64,000 nucleotides of DNA from Fibrobacter sp. (GTDB taxonomy: Bacteria > Fibrobacterota > Fibrobacteria > Fibrobacterales > Fibrobacteraceae), in contig JAFPWY010000015.1 in NCBI GenBank assembly GCA_017412605.1, positions 62,001 through 126,000 of the forward strand, given 5' to 3'. The stretch's first letter is position 1, and each line of letters starts with the position of its first letter. Position numbers and translations under genes: made by a program. The notes beneath the pieces were generated by a model, which was given only the letters and a program-made list of their open reading frames with translations, had not been told where the DNA came from and ran no database searches. This document shows positions 33,580 to 42,281 of the stretch, piece after piece.

Positions 33580-34455
33580 TTAGCCGAAAAAACCGCCTTG
33601 CGAGCCTCCATTGCTCGCGAACAGGTCGTTGTCCTTTTCATTGGCCGGGTGAACTTCGATGACGGGTTCGTCATCAATGGAGGGGTTTTCCTGTGGAATG
33701 TCGAAATCGCTCTGCGCGGACTGGATGACAGGTTCCTCGATGGATTCTTCTGCGGGCAGTTTCTCAGCTTCTTCGAGGGTTTCCTGTGTGGGGGCTTCGG
33801 ATTCCTGTGCAGGTTCTTCAGCCGGCATGGCGTGTTGCTCGATAGGAATCTCGGTGCCGAGTTCCTTCTCGATGGTGGCGAGCAACTGCTGGAAGCGTTC
33901 CTGCGCCTCGGCAATTTCTTCGCCTTGGGTGTTGATGACCTGGTTCTTCTCTTCGAGGGCCTGGGTCTTCTCGATGACTTGTGCGTTGAGCGTGTCGATC
34001 AGGCCGTTCTTTTCGGAAACTTGTGCGTTAAGCGTGTTGATGATTTGTTCCTGCTCGGCGAGCTGACCGTTCATGCTTTCGATGAGACCGTCGCGTTCTT
34101 CGACCTGCTTGCTGAGCGTCGCAATGGAGCTTGCCTGTTCGGCAATCTTGCCGTTGAGCATGTTGATGGCGTTTGCGCCTTCGGAGAGCTTATTGTTCAG
34201 CGCTTCGACTTCGGAGCGCATTTCGTTCAGGGAATCGCTCTGGGCGGCTGCCTGGTTGGCTCGCGCATCGAGTGCGGCCTTGCAGTCCATGAGGTCCTTG
34301 TTGGCTGCATCGAGCAACATGGACTTGTCGTGTGCTTCGGCTTGTGAATTCTGTAGTGCCTGCTGAAGTGCGCTGACCTGTGCGCGCAGGTTCCTTACCG
34401 TGGTTAGGACCCCCTCGACCTTTTGCGAAAGGATATTCATGTTGTCGAAATTCAT
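33580..34455 (-). CDS. Coiled-coil protein, ZapB-like N-terminus
   Basis: 291 residues. Residues ~5-205 are one long coiled coil with repeated LNAQVSEKNGLIDTLNAQV units; the first ~50 (LSQKVEGVLTTVRNLRAQVS) resemble ZapB. Residues ~210-291 form an acidic Pro/Glu tail ending GGSQGGFFG, a Gly/Phe tip that may be a binding motif. It is directly upstream of zapA, so a cell-division role is likely. Cytoplasmic: no signal or membrane segment. Confidence 0.7.
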   Translation of the reverse strand: MNFDNMNILSQKVEGVLTTVRNLRAQVSALQQALQNSQAEAHDKSMLLDAANKDLMDCKAALDARANQAAAQSDSLNEMRSEVEALNNKLSEGANAINMLNGKIAEQASSIATLSKQVEERDGLIESMNGQLAEQEQIINTLNAQVSEKNGLIDTLNAQVIEKTQALEEKNQVINTQGEEIAEAQERFQQLLATIEKELGTEIPIEQHAMPAEEPAQESEAPTQETLEEAEKLPAEESIEEPVIQSAQSDFDIPQENPSIDDEPVIEVHPANEKDNDLFASNGGSQGGFFG

Positions 34456-34553
34456 TTTTTCTCCATTATGGCGTTTGAGCCGTTCCTTATATCCATAAGA
34501 TAATTAATATTTAAGCCGTAAGAAAGAAAAAGTTTTAGTTTTTCTATGGACAG

Positions 34554-36419
34554 ATGATTGAAGTGAACGAACATATAGGCCGCCGCCTCGCCGAACTGCC
34601 CGAGAGGCCCGGTGTATACCTGATGCGCAACGCTTCGGGCAAGATCATCTATATTGGCAAGGCGAAGGTCCTCAAGAACCGCGTCCGCAGCTATTTTGAC
34701 GGGAGCGACCACGCAGGGCACCGTGCGGCGACCCTGATGCTCCCGTTTATCCGCGATATCGAGTGGATCATTACGGAAAGCGAGGAGGAAGCGCTGATCC
34801 TCGAGGCAACGCTTATTCGTAAGCATACGCCCAAGTACAACGTTCTCCTGAAAGATGACAAGCATTTTCCGTACCTGGCGTTTTCGGTGAAGGAGCCTTT
34901 TCCCCGGCTTTTCTTGACCCGGTCCGTGCGCAAGGACGATTGCCTGTATTATGGACCTTATATGAACTCGCGCGTGATTGCGCAGCTGACGGACTTGGCT
35001 GCACGGCTTTTCCATATCCGCGAATGCCGGCTGAACCTGCCGCTTGCCCGTACGGTACGGCCCTGCCTGAACTACCACATCGGGCGCTGCGACGCCCCGT
35101 GTGCCGGCCTTATAAGCGAGGCTGATTATGCGAAGAATGTCGCCCAGGCAAAACTCCTGCTCGAAGGCAAGCGCGACGACCTTGTTGCGCTGTGGACCTC
35201 CGAGATGCAGCAGGCCAGCGAGAACCTGGACTTCGAGCTTGCCGGCAAGAAACGCGATGCTATACAGGCGCTGCAGGCTACGGGTGTGCACCAGAAGACG
35301 GACACGAGCGACCCGAACCTGTCCTTGGATGTGCTCAGCCTGCGGCGCAACGGCTCCATGGCCGCTGCCGTAATTCTCGAGTACCGTGCGGGAGTGCTCA
35401 TGGGGCGCAGGCACTACCGGCTGGAATGCAAGCTCGAAGACGACGTGCCGGAAATATTGCGGCAGATGCTGGTGCAGTGGTACATGGACGTGCCGCTTGT
35501 GCCTGCCGAAATAGCGATAGACGTAGAGGACTTGCCCGACCGTGACATGCTGGCCCAGGCGCTTTCGGAAAAGTCCGGTCACAGGGTGCTCTTGACGCAG
35601 CCGCAGCGCGGCGAGAAGGTCGGGTTCCTCAAGCTGGCCGGCGCCAACGCCGACATGATTCTAGTGGAAATGCGCGCCGAGGTGCAAAAATACAGCGAGG
35701 TGGACCAGAGCGTATTCGAGTTGCAGAAGGTACTCGGGCTCAAGAAGACGCCATTCCGCATCGAGTGCGTCGATATTTCGCACCTTTCGGGCACGAACAC
35801 CGTGGCCAGCCTAGTTGCATTCAAGAATGGGCGGCCCGACAAGAAGAACTACCGCAAGTTTATCATAAAGACCGTCGAGGGCGTGGACGACTTCGCGAGC
35901 ATGCGCGAGGTGATGACCCGCCGTATCCGCAGGCTCGAAAACGAGGGTGTTCCCATGCCCGACCTGTGGGTGTGCGACGGCGGCAAGGGCCAGGTCGACG
36001 CGACGATGCAGATCTTGAAGGAACTGGGACACGACCAGGACCTCCCGCTGATAGGCCTCGCGAAGCGTCTCGAGGAAATTGTGTTCCCGGACGACCGCAA
36101 GTCCATCGTGCTGCACCGCACGAGTCCGGCGCTCAAACTGCTCCAGAACGCCCGCGACGAGGCGCATCGCTTTGCCATCACGTACCAGCGCAGCAAGCGC
36201 AAGAAGGACCTCGAGGTGGAATGGCTCAAGATTCCCGGTGTGGGGCATGAAACCCGCATCAAGATTCTTTCGAAGTACAGGAGCGCAGAAGCCTTCATGG
36301 CGGCCCCGCTCGAGGATATCGAAATGTTGTTCGGGAAGGTGCGCGGGAACAGACTCCGCGAGCAGGTCGCCCAGTATTGTGCGGACGGGCTCGACAATCC
36401 CGACAATCCGGAAGCATAA
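34554..36419 (+). CDS. uvrC: Excinuclease ABC subunit C
   Basis: 621 residues. UvrC makes the two incisions in nucleotide excision repair. The N-terminal GIY-YIG nuclease is PGVYLMRNASGKIIYIGKAK with FLTRSVRKDDCLYYGPY; a UVR motif lies near 200-230; the RNase H-like C-terminal nuclease shows IECVDISHLSGTNTVAS and LWVCDGGKGQVDA; helix-hairpin-helix segments are at the end (LKIPGVGHETRIKILS). Cys residues CLNYHIGRCDAPC fit the UvrC iron-sulfur-type cluster. Divergent from the ZapB-like gene, with about 100 bases between. Confidence 0.96.
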   Translation: MIEVNEHIGRRLAELPERPGVYLMRNASGKIIYIGKAKVLKNRVRSYFDGSDHAGHRAATLMLPFIRDIEWIITESEEEALILEATLIRKHTPKYNVLLKDDKHFPYLAFSVKEPFPRLFLTRSVRKDDCLYYGPYMNSRVIAQLTDLAARLFHIRECRLNLPLARTVRPCLNYHIGRCDAPCAGLISEADYAKNVAQAKLLLEGKRDDLVALWTSEMQQASENLDFELAGKKRDAIQALQATGVHQKTDTSDPNLSLDVLSLRRNGSMAAAVILEYRAGVLMGRRHYRLECKLEDDVPEILRQMLVQWYMDVPLVPAEIAIDVEDLPDRDMLAQALSEKSGHRVLLTQPQRGEKVGFLKLAGANADMILVEMRAEVQKYSEVDQSVFELQKVLGLKKTPFRIECVDISHLSGTNTVASLVAFKNGRPDKKNYRKFIIKTVEGVDDFASMREVMTRRIRRLENEGVPMPDLWVCDGGKGQVDATMQILKELGHDQDLPLIGLAKRLEEIVFPDDRKSIVLHRTSPALKLLQNARDEAHRFAITYQRSKRKKDLEVEWLKIPGVGHETRIKILSKYRSAEAFMAAPLEDIEMLFGKVRGNRLREQVAQYCADGLDNPDNPEA

Positions 36420-36423
36420 AAAA

Positions 36424-36443
36424 AACGGCCCCGGAGGGCCGTT
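36424..36443. terminator. Bidirectional terminator between uvrC and FISUMP gene
   Basis: AACGGCCC / GGGCCGTT with a CGGA loop. The T-run is best on the minus strand (eight T), so it mainly ends the gene at 36464. Confidence 0.8.
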
Positions 36444-36463
36444 CTTAAATTCGTGGATGGTGA

Positions 36464-37396
36464 TTACTTTGCCTGGACGCAACGGACACCGAACGCCTTG
36501 GTCTGGCTGTCACGTTGGAACTTGGTTTCGCCATCACCGTAATCCATGGACTTGACGACGAAGATCAGGCCGCAAGCGCTTCCGCTGCAGTTGTCCTCGT
36601 CTCCCTCGCCTTCGTTGAACTCTTCGCTCTCGGCAAGCCAGTAGAAGCCCATGTCTCCCTTGAATTCGTCGGTGCCGTTCTTTCCACGGCCGTTAAATAT
36701 CCAGAAACTCAGGTCGCCCTTGGCTGCGTTGAATTCGGCTCGGGTGGGGAGTCTCCATCCTGTGGGGCATGCATCACGGGCTGCGGAGTAGTTATAGAGG
36801 CGTCCCATGGTCTTGCAGTTGTTGATGTCGCCGCCATAGCAGTTACTACCGCTCAGGGCAATATCCAGGTTTTTCTTCGTCCACAGGGTGCCGTTGACTT
36901 CCTGGAGGTCGTACTTCTGCGAGTCGCGCATGTCGGTCATGACCAGACCTTCAATGACGGGTGCTGCATCGAGATTGATCTTGTTGGGGACATCGCCACC
37001 GACGGAGATTTCATCTTCGGGCGGAACGTCCGGACCGGAAGCGGAGGATGCCCATTCTTCGCAACCTTCAGTCCAGCAGAAAATGCCGCTGCTGAAGTAG
37101 GGGTCGTCGAACGTGGTGGCTCCGGTGTCGATGGTGACGCGCGTCTTCAGGATGACAGGATCCTTGTCTTTATCCTTCTTGCCCTTGCTGCTGGAGGAAA
37201 GGGAACTTGCCTCGGGGGAGGAAGTTGCATCATTTGTTGCGGAGGACGTCGGTACAGGGCCGGGTTCCAGGCTTGAGGAGGAAAGCGTTGCTTCGGGTTC
37301 ATTGGGGTGTGCCGGTTCGGGCGCGTCGTCGCCAGAACAAGCGGAAAGAACGGTAATTACCCCTACGATTCCCAAGAGAGATATAAAGTGTTTCAT
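36464..37396 (-). CDS. FISUMP-domain lipoprotein
   Basis: 310 residues. Signal peptide with lipobox LSAC (Cys20), a Ser/Pro/Glu-rich linker (~22-85), a short domain with a Cys pair (GIFCWTEGCEEW), then one FISUMP domain (~150-310): MTDMRDSQKYDLQEVNGTLW, TKKNLDIALSGSNCYGGD, ARDACPTGWRLPTRAEF and final GVRCVQAK. Same family as the gene at the window start. Probably a surface lipoprotein; function unknown. Confidence 0.88.
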   Translation of the reverse strand: MKHFISLLGIVGVITVLSACSGDDAPEPAHPNEPEATLSSSSLEPGPVPTSSATNDATSSPEASSLSSSSKGKKDKDKDPVILKTRVTIDTGATTFDDPYFSSGIFCWTEGCEEWASSASGPDVPPEDEISVGGDVPNKINLDAAPVIEGLVMTDMRDSQKYDLQEVNGTLWTKKNLDIALSGSNCYGGDINNCKTMGRLYNYSAARDACPTGWRLPTRAEFNAAKGDLSFWIFNGRGKNGTDEFKGDMGFYWLAESEEFNEGEGDEDNCSGSACGLIFVVKSMDYGDGETKFQRDSQTKAFGVRCVQAK

Positions 37397-37464
37397 GTTA
37401 TGAAATATAGTTTACAAACGGGCTATAGATTAGCAAAAAGAATTTTACTATAATTGCGGACACT

Positions 37465-37857
37465 ATGGGTAATGTTGAAATATTCGATACGACCTTCGCC
37501 TTGACCATCTTGGTCATCATGGCTCTCTGCATTCCGACAGTTCTCCTTTTGGCGAACTGGGTTCTGCATCCCGGCAAGATTAAGCAGGTCCTTATCAAGG
37601 GATCTTCCTACGAATGCGGTCTTGCGCATGTCTCGGGCACGGCGAACGAGCGTTACCCGGTCAAGTATTATATGGTAGCGATGCTTTTCCTGGTTTTTGA
37701 CCTGGAAGTGGCGTTCCTCTACCCGTGGACGGTCCAGTTCCTCGTTGGGGGCTGGGAACTCCTTTTCGTTTTGCTCGGATTCCTTGTCATTCTTGAAGCA
37801 GGTTACATCTACCTCCTCAAGAAGGGCGTGCTGGACTGGTCCCGCATCACCGACTAA
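37465..37857 (+). CDS. nuoA: NADH-quinone oxidoreductase subunit A
   Basis: 130 residues with three membrane helices, the small subunit at the membrane-arm entrance of complex I. Diagnostic features are YECGLAHVSGTANERYPVKYYMVAMLFLVFDLEVAFLYPW, holding the conserved Cys loop and the FDLEVAF helix. No nuoB follows: the gene ends in a terminator and the next gene is on the other strand. It is therefore transcribed alone here, with the rest of the complex presumably elsewhere. Confidence 0.93.
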   Translation: MGNVEIFDTTFALTILVIMALCIPTVLLLANWVLHPGKIKQVLIKGSSYECGLAHVSGTANERYPVKYYMVAMLFLVFDLEVAFLYPWTVQFLVGGWELLFVLLGFLVILEAGYIYLLKKGVLDWSRITD

Positions 37858-37878
37858 AGGCTATTCTATCTCAAAATA

Positions 37879-37917
37879 AAGCGAACGCGGGCCTTCGGGT
37901 CCGCGTTTGCCGCTTTT
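37879..37917 (+). terminator. Terminator after nuoA
   Basis: GCGGGCC-TTCG-GGTCCGC stem-loop (one G-U pair) extended by outer AAAGCGAAC / GTTTGCCGCTTTT bases. Confidence 0.75.
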
Positions 37918-37941
37918 GGGGAAGTGTTTTGAAGGCTTCGG

Positions 37942-39048
37942 CTAGAATGCCTGCCGGATATAGACCGTCAGACCCAGTTGTTTGTAATCTACCCAGGAAA
38001 TGTCTCCCCTAGCATAGAGGTCTTCCTTCATGTTCAGGCCAAGTTCACCTCCGAAACCGACGGACTGGTGCCATTTTTCGCGCATGAGGTCGCTAAAGTA
38101 GTCCCCGGCCTTGCCTCCCTCGAAAAAGATTGTCCCGGCGAGCCTCCAAAACAGGACCTTGCGGAGCTCGGCCTGCAAAATCAGGGCTTGGTTGCCGCGA
38201 AAATAGTGGTCTTCCACGCCCCGGAATCTCTTTATGCCGTCGGGGCCGGCAAGCATGTCGAACGGGACGTCGCCGCTGGCGCGCTGCCAGAGGGCGCCCA
38301 CGGCCATCGAAGTCTTCCAGAACAGGAAAGTGTAGCCGCGCAGGTCCAGTTCCTGCTTGGTGAACCCGCAGTCGCCCAGCATGTCGGAAAAGACGAGATG
38401 GTTCCAGTGGGCGTAGAACCCGTGCCTGGCCCAGTTGATGTTGTCCCGCGTATCATAGGAAAGCTGGTAGCCGATGCCGGTCCGCCACTTGTCGTCGGTC
38501 TCGGGTTCTGCGATCGTCCCCCTGTAGTTGCGGAAGGAAATGTCCGAGTATTCCATGCGGAAGGCTGGCCCGTACATGAAGTTGTGCCATGTGTCGGGCA
38601 GGCCGAGGTTGGTCGTGGTCGTGTTCTCGACCTTGAACGTGTTGCGGTCGAAAAGGCGCCCGTCGTCCGGGTCGGGATGATTGGTGGTGCCGTAGTAGTA
38701 GCTGGTCCAGTTGTCGTAGGTGAGTGCCGCAATTCCGACGATGCGGTCATGGAAAAAGTAATAGCGCGGCACGACAAGCGCTTCAAGTTGCTTCTTGGCT
38801 GTGCCTATGAGGGCGAAGTCCAGGGTGGTGGTCTTTCCGCCTTCGTATTCCGGTTTGAAGAACAGGAGCAGCATGGCTCCGTACTCCAGGCCGGTTTCTT
38901 CGGAGTAGCCAAGTATGGGGAGTGACGAAAAACGTTGGAAATGGTCCGCGCCGTTGTCGGTGGCGGACGTGTCTGCGGGCTCCGCCCAGAGCGCACAGGC
39001 GCAAATCCAGGGCGCGAGGAATGCGACGAGCCGGTTTGTTTTTTCCAA
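37942..39048 (-). CDS. Omp85/BamA-type outer-membrane protein
   Basis: About 368 residues from a TTG at 39048 with AAAGGGG before it; this gives a signal peptide (LEKTNRLVAFLAPWICACALWAE). The frame stays open far upstream only because it lies antisense to the next gene. No POTRA domains. The barrel shows GYQLSYDTRDN, RGYTFLFWKTSMAVGALW, the surface-antigen motif GPDGIKRFRGVEDHYFRGNQ (an RFRG-type turn), LRKVLFWRLAGTIFFEGG and a C-terminal Phe. It resembles the D15/surface-antigen part of Omp85 proteins without the periplasmic module. Function unknown. Confidence 0.8.
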   Translation of the reverse strand: MEKTNRLVAFLAPWICACALWAEPADTSATDNGADHFQRFSSLPILGYSEETGLEYGAMLLLFFKPEYEGGKTTTLDFALIGTAKKQLEALVVPRYYFFHDRIVGIAALTYDNWTSYYYGTTNHPDPDDGRLFDRNTFKVENTTTTNLGLPDTWHNFMYGPAFRMEYSDISFRNYRGTIAEPETDDKWRTGIGYQLSYDTRDNINWARHGFYAHWNHLVFSDMLGDCGFTKQELDLRGYTFLFWKTSMAVGALWQRASGDVPFDMLAGPDGIKRFRGVEDHYFRGNQALILQAELRKVLFWRLAGTIFFEGGKAGDYFSDLMREKWHQSVGFGGELGLNMKEDLYARGDISWVDYKQLGLTVYIRQAF

Positions 39049-39135
39049 TGGTACCCCTTTCACGTGACCCAATATAGATATTGCTATAATTCCAACCGAA
39101 CTGCACAAAACGAAATGCAGCAAGAAGAGGTTTCC

Positions 39136-40476
39136 ATGTCCAAGTTGATGCGTTCTATTTCGGGTATCCGCGGAATCGTGGGTGATACCCTGACCCCACA
39201 AGTTCTCAAAAGTCACGTGAGCGCCTTTTTGCAGATTACCCAGGCGAAGCGCGTGGTCATCGGTCGCGACAGCCGCCCCACGGGTGATGCCATCAGCCAG
39301 TTCGTGGCGGGCATCTGCCGCCTTTCTGGGGTCGATGTGGTGGAAGTGGGCCTTTCTACGACGCCTTCGGTCGAGATCCTCACGACGGAACTCAAGGCCG
39401 ATGCGGGCATTATCATTACCGCAAGCCATAACCCGCTTGAATGGAACGCACTCAAGTTCCTGAACAACAAGGGTCTTTTCCTCGGTCCTGACGATGTCAA
39501 GAAGCTGTTTGAGCTGGCGGATGCGGACAAATTCGATTATCCCGATTACCGCAACATGGGCAAGTACGAGTTCATGAAGGACGCCGACGGCGTGCACGTG
39601 GACGGCACCCTCAAGATCCCGTTCGTGGACGTGGAAGCGATCAAGGCGAAACATTTCAAGGTGGCGGTCGATGCCGTGAACGGTGCCGGTTCCTATATCG
39701 TGCCCCGGCTGCTCGAGGAGCTCGGCTGCGAGGTGGTGCGCGTGCATTGCGAACCCGATGGCACGTTCCCGCGTGGCGCAGAACCCATTCCCGAAAACCT
39801 GGGCGACCTCCGTGCAGCCGTGCAGGCGAACGCCTGCGCCGTCGGCTTTGCCGTGGACCCCGATGCGGACCGCTGTGCTCTGGTGGACGGTTTGGGACAA
39901 AGTATCGGCGAGGAATACACGCTTGCTATTGCGACAGAAGAAGTGCTTTCGCAGAAGAAGGGCAGCGTGTGCGTGAACCTCTCCACGAGCCGCATGAACC
40001 AGGATGTTGCCGAAAAGTACGGCTGCGAGTTCAGCCGCGCGAAGGTGGGCGAAATCAACGTGAGCCTGCAGATGATCGAGAATGGATGCGTCATCGGTGG
40101 CGAAGGCAATGGAGGCGTGATTCTTCCGGCGCTGCATTACGGCCGCGATTCCTTGGTGGCGGCCGCACTCGTGCTCAGCTGGATGGCCCACCATGATGGC
40201 GGACCTGAAAAGTTCGTGGCCGAAAATCCGTCCTATGCGATGCCCAAGAAGAAGTTCGAACTCGGCGACAAAAAAGTCGCAGATATTCTTCCGAAAGTCA
40301 AGGCCGAATTCGCCGGTTGGAAAACGGACGAACGCGACGGCCTTTGGCTCGGGAGCGAAAAGTCGTGGGTGCATGTGCGCGCGAGCAATACCGAACCGGT
40401 CATCCGCGTGATTGCCGAAGCTCCGACTGCCGAGGAAGCCGAAGCCTTGTGCAGCAAAGTCGAAAAGCTCATATAA
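39136..40476 (+). CDS. glmM: Phosphohexomutase, probably phosphoglucosamine mutase
   Basis: 446 residues of the alpha-D-phosphohexomutase family. Active-site Ser97 is in TASHNP, the metal loop is DPDADRC, the sugar loop GGEGNGGVI and the phosphate loop RASNTEPVIRV. The start is the ATG at 39136 after AAGAGG; the frame open from 38935 is antisense read-through. GlmM (peptidoglycan precursor route) is the most likely role, but phosphomannomutase/phosphoglucomutase cannot be excluded. A TATAAT at 39085 may be its -10. Confidence 0.85.
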   Translation: MSKLMRSISGIRGIVGDTLTPQVLKSHVSAFLQITQAKRVVIGRDSRPTGDAISQFVAGICRLSGVDVVEVGLSTTPSVEILTTELKADAGIIITASHNPLEWNALKFLNNKGLFLGPDDVKKLFELADADKFDYPDYRNMGKYEFMKDADGVHVDGTLKIPFVDVEAIKAKHFKVAVDAVNGAGSYIVPRLLEELGCEVVRVHCEPDGTFPRGAEPIPENLGDLRAAVQANACAVGFAVDPDADRCALVDGLGQSIGEEYTLAIATEEVLSQKKGSVCVNLSTSRMNQDVAEKYGCEFSRAKVGEINVSLQMIENGCVIGGEGNGGVILPALHYGRDSLVAAALVLSWMAHHDGGPEKFVAENPSYAMPKKKFELGDKKVADILPKVKAEFAGWKTDERDGLWLGSEKSWVHVRASNTEPVIRVIAEAPTAEEAEALCSKVEKLI

Positions 40477-40477
40477 T

Positions 40478-40514
40478 ACCCCCTCACGTACGATAAGTAC
40501 GTTGCGCGGGGGTT
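40478..40514. terminator. Hairpin between convergent genes
   Basis: ACGTAC/GTACGT inner stem within CCCCC/GGGGG outer stem; no T-run. It touches the end of the opposing gene at 40513. Confidence 0.4.
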
Positions 40515-41268
40515 AGAATAGCCAGAGGGTGGCGCCTGCTTGTGCAAGCCACTCGCGTGGACGGATGGAGTCGTAGAGGTAGTTTGCGACTCTGTCGTTC
40601 AGCAGGGGTGTCAGCCCGAAGGTGAAGTTCCAGAACAGTTCCAGCGACTTGTTTCCCGGAAGCGGGAACGTTTTTCCGACTGTCGTATAAACGCCCAGTT
40701 CAAGGCCCGCTGCGTACGAATGGAAGTCCAGCGAAATCAGGTCTACCTGGAGGTTTGCGGAAAGGATGTAGGCGAACAGTCCGCCCGCCTCGATAAAGTA
40801 GCCTCTCGGGGCCTTATAGCGTATGCCGACGGGCAAGTCGACGCTCCAGTAGTTCAGTACGATGTCGTACCGCCCTTTGCTGCCCTTTTTGTTTTCGGTA
40901 TGGTCCAGGGAATCGCCTACGTAATATTCGGTTTCTCTCCAGTGGTGCTCCTTGGCATTCACGAAGCGGTGACGCAGGGAGATGTACAGGTTCGCATGCA
41001 GAGCAAACCATTCCCCCATGTCCCTCATTCCTGAAATTCCAAGGCTGAATCCGATACCCTTGAAGTCGTCGCCCCCGGAAAGGTACTGCTCGTAATGTTC
41101 CTTTTCGAACCCGTCGTCGGTCTCTGTCTCCTTATCTTCCTTCTTGACGTAAACGTCGTTGTTCAGGTGCCAGATTCCGATGTACGTCCCGGAGGCAGTG
41201 ATGCCCAGATGGTAGGGCTGTACAACATCAAAACCCTTCGGAGCTTCTGCTCGAAGGGTCGTGGCCAT
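40513..41268 (-). CDS. Outer-membrane barrel protein
   Basis: 251 residues from the ATG at 41268. Beta-rich with alternating aromatics and a C-terminal ATLWLF, typical of an outer-membrane barrel. From this ATG there is no full signal peptide, only MATTLRAEAPKG. In the same frame upstream, codons for LLVPVIPILFFAA give a good signal peptide core, but the only possible start there is CTG at 41304, overlapping the stop of the upstream barrel gene. So either a CTG start is used or the sequence has an error. Likely paired with the gene upstream; function unknown. Confidence 0.65.
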   Translation of the reverse strand: MATTLRAEAPKGFDVVQPYHLGITASGTYIGIWHLNNDVYVKKEDKETETDDGFEKEHYEQYLSGGDDFKGIGFSLGISGMRDMGEWFALHANLYISLRHRFVNAKEHHWRETEYYVGDSLDHTENKKGSKGRYDIVLNYWSVDLPVGIRYKAPRGYFIEAGGLFAYILSANLQVDLISLDFHSYAAGLELGVYTTVGKTFPLPGNKSLELFWNFTFGLTPLLNDRVANYLYDSIRPREWLAQAGATLWLF

Positions 41269-41291
41269 TGCGGCAAAAAAGAGGATCGGGA

Positions 41292-42125
41292 TTACAGGAA
41301 CCAGTAGCCTACGCCCAGACTGAAGATGAGGTCTTTGGGATCGATCAGCTTAGTTCCATCGATTTTCATGCTGACTTCGTCAGCAGGAATTTCAATTTCG
41401 TCGCTTATGATGCTGGTGAGACCCATCTGGAAACGGAAACCGAAGTCCAACTGATGGCCGTTAGGAAGTTTCAGGGCATAGCCGAGGTCTGCTGCAACGC
41501 CGACGATGAGAGTGGAGGTGTAGTCGTCAATATCCTGCGATATGAACATAACCTTGCCTTCGGTATCCAGGTTCAGCGAGAATACAGGGCCGGCTCCCAG
41601 GTAGACGCCGGGGGCGGTAGTGACGCGGAGCATGAGAGGGATTTCCAGGTACCACTGAATCAACTTGACATCGTTCAATGTGAATGCCCCGGACATGTCG
41701 CCGTATCCATAGTCATCATCATCGTAGGTATAGCCATAGTCGTCATAATCGTAAGACGAGTTGCTTGTGTTGGACGAACCCCCGGTTTCCGCAGAGAATG
41801 TCAGGTCCGTGCTGCGGGAACGGTAAGAGAAAAGGAGTTCGGATTCAAGCGCGAGGCTGCTGGTAAAGGGAAGCATGAAGGTCAGGCCGAAGTCTACGCC
41901 CATGCCGCCAGCTTTTTCAAAGCCCTTGATTTTGCCCTTTTCGTCGCTGCTCATGTCAATCATTTCTGCGCTAACACCGAGGGAGTTTGCGTCAATGGTG
42001 ACGTCCGTGTTCCAGAACATGTTGTATGTGCCTGCAACCTTGGCGCCCATGTGGAAACCTTCGGCTGCGAGAACGCCCGTGGAGGCGATGAGAAGAGCAG
42101 ATGCTGCTGTTTTGAGTACGTCCAT
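41292..42125 (-). CDS. Outer-membrane barrel protein (PorT-like)
   Basis: 277 residues: signal peptide (ending VLAAEG, ~20), then a beta-barrel pattern with a Ser/Asp/Tyr-rich loop (SSYDYDDYGYTYDDDDYGYG) near 125-145, LEIPLMLRVTTAPGVYLGAG typical of the OmpA/PorT-like barrel family, and a C-terminal GVGYWFL. It shares a strand and probably a transcript with the barrel gene downstream. No ligand or partner can be read. Confidence 0.75.
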   Translation of the reverse strand: MDVLKTAASALLIASTGVLAAEGFHMGAKVAGTYNMFWNTDVTIDANSLGVSAEMIDMSSDEKGKIKGFEKAGGMGVDFGLTFMLPFTSSLALESELLFSYRSRSTDLTFSAETGGSSNTSNSSYDYDDYGYTYDDDDYGYGDMSGAFTLNDVKLIQWYLEIPLMLRVTTAPGVYLGAGPVFSLNLDTEGKVMFISQDIDDYTSTLIVGVAADLGYALKLPNGHQLDFGFRFQMGLTSIISDEIEIPADEVSMKIDGTKLIDPKDLIFSLGVGYWFL

Positions 42126-42194
42126 AAAGAACCCCTAAAAGTAAAAAATTTTGTACAGGAAATCTAATTTATTTCATACAATAGTACAAGAGAA

Positions 42195-42238
42195 AAAGTG
42201 AAAAAAATAAAAGGCTTTCCGGGAAGGAAAGCTTTTTT
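42195..42238 (-). terminator. Terminator after the first esterase gene
   Basis: AGCTTTCC / GGAAAGCC stem (minus strand) then TTTTATTTTTTT; also T-rich on the plus side. Confidence 0.7.
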
Positions 42239-42281
42239 GGGGGGAATCTTGTTTTATTTGAGTGAAGATTTGTTTTATATC

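Noticed and set aside
39049-40374. Upstream half of an 810-codon minus-strand frame
   Set aside because: Antisense to the phosphohexomutase gene. The real gene starts at the TTG 39048 with SD and signal peptide.
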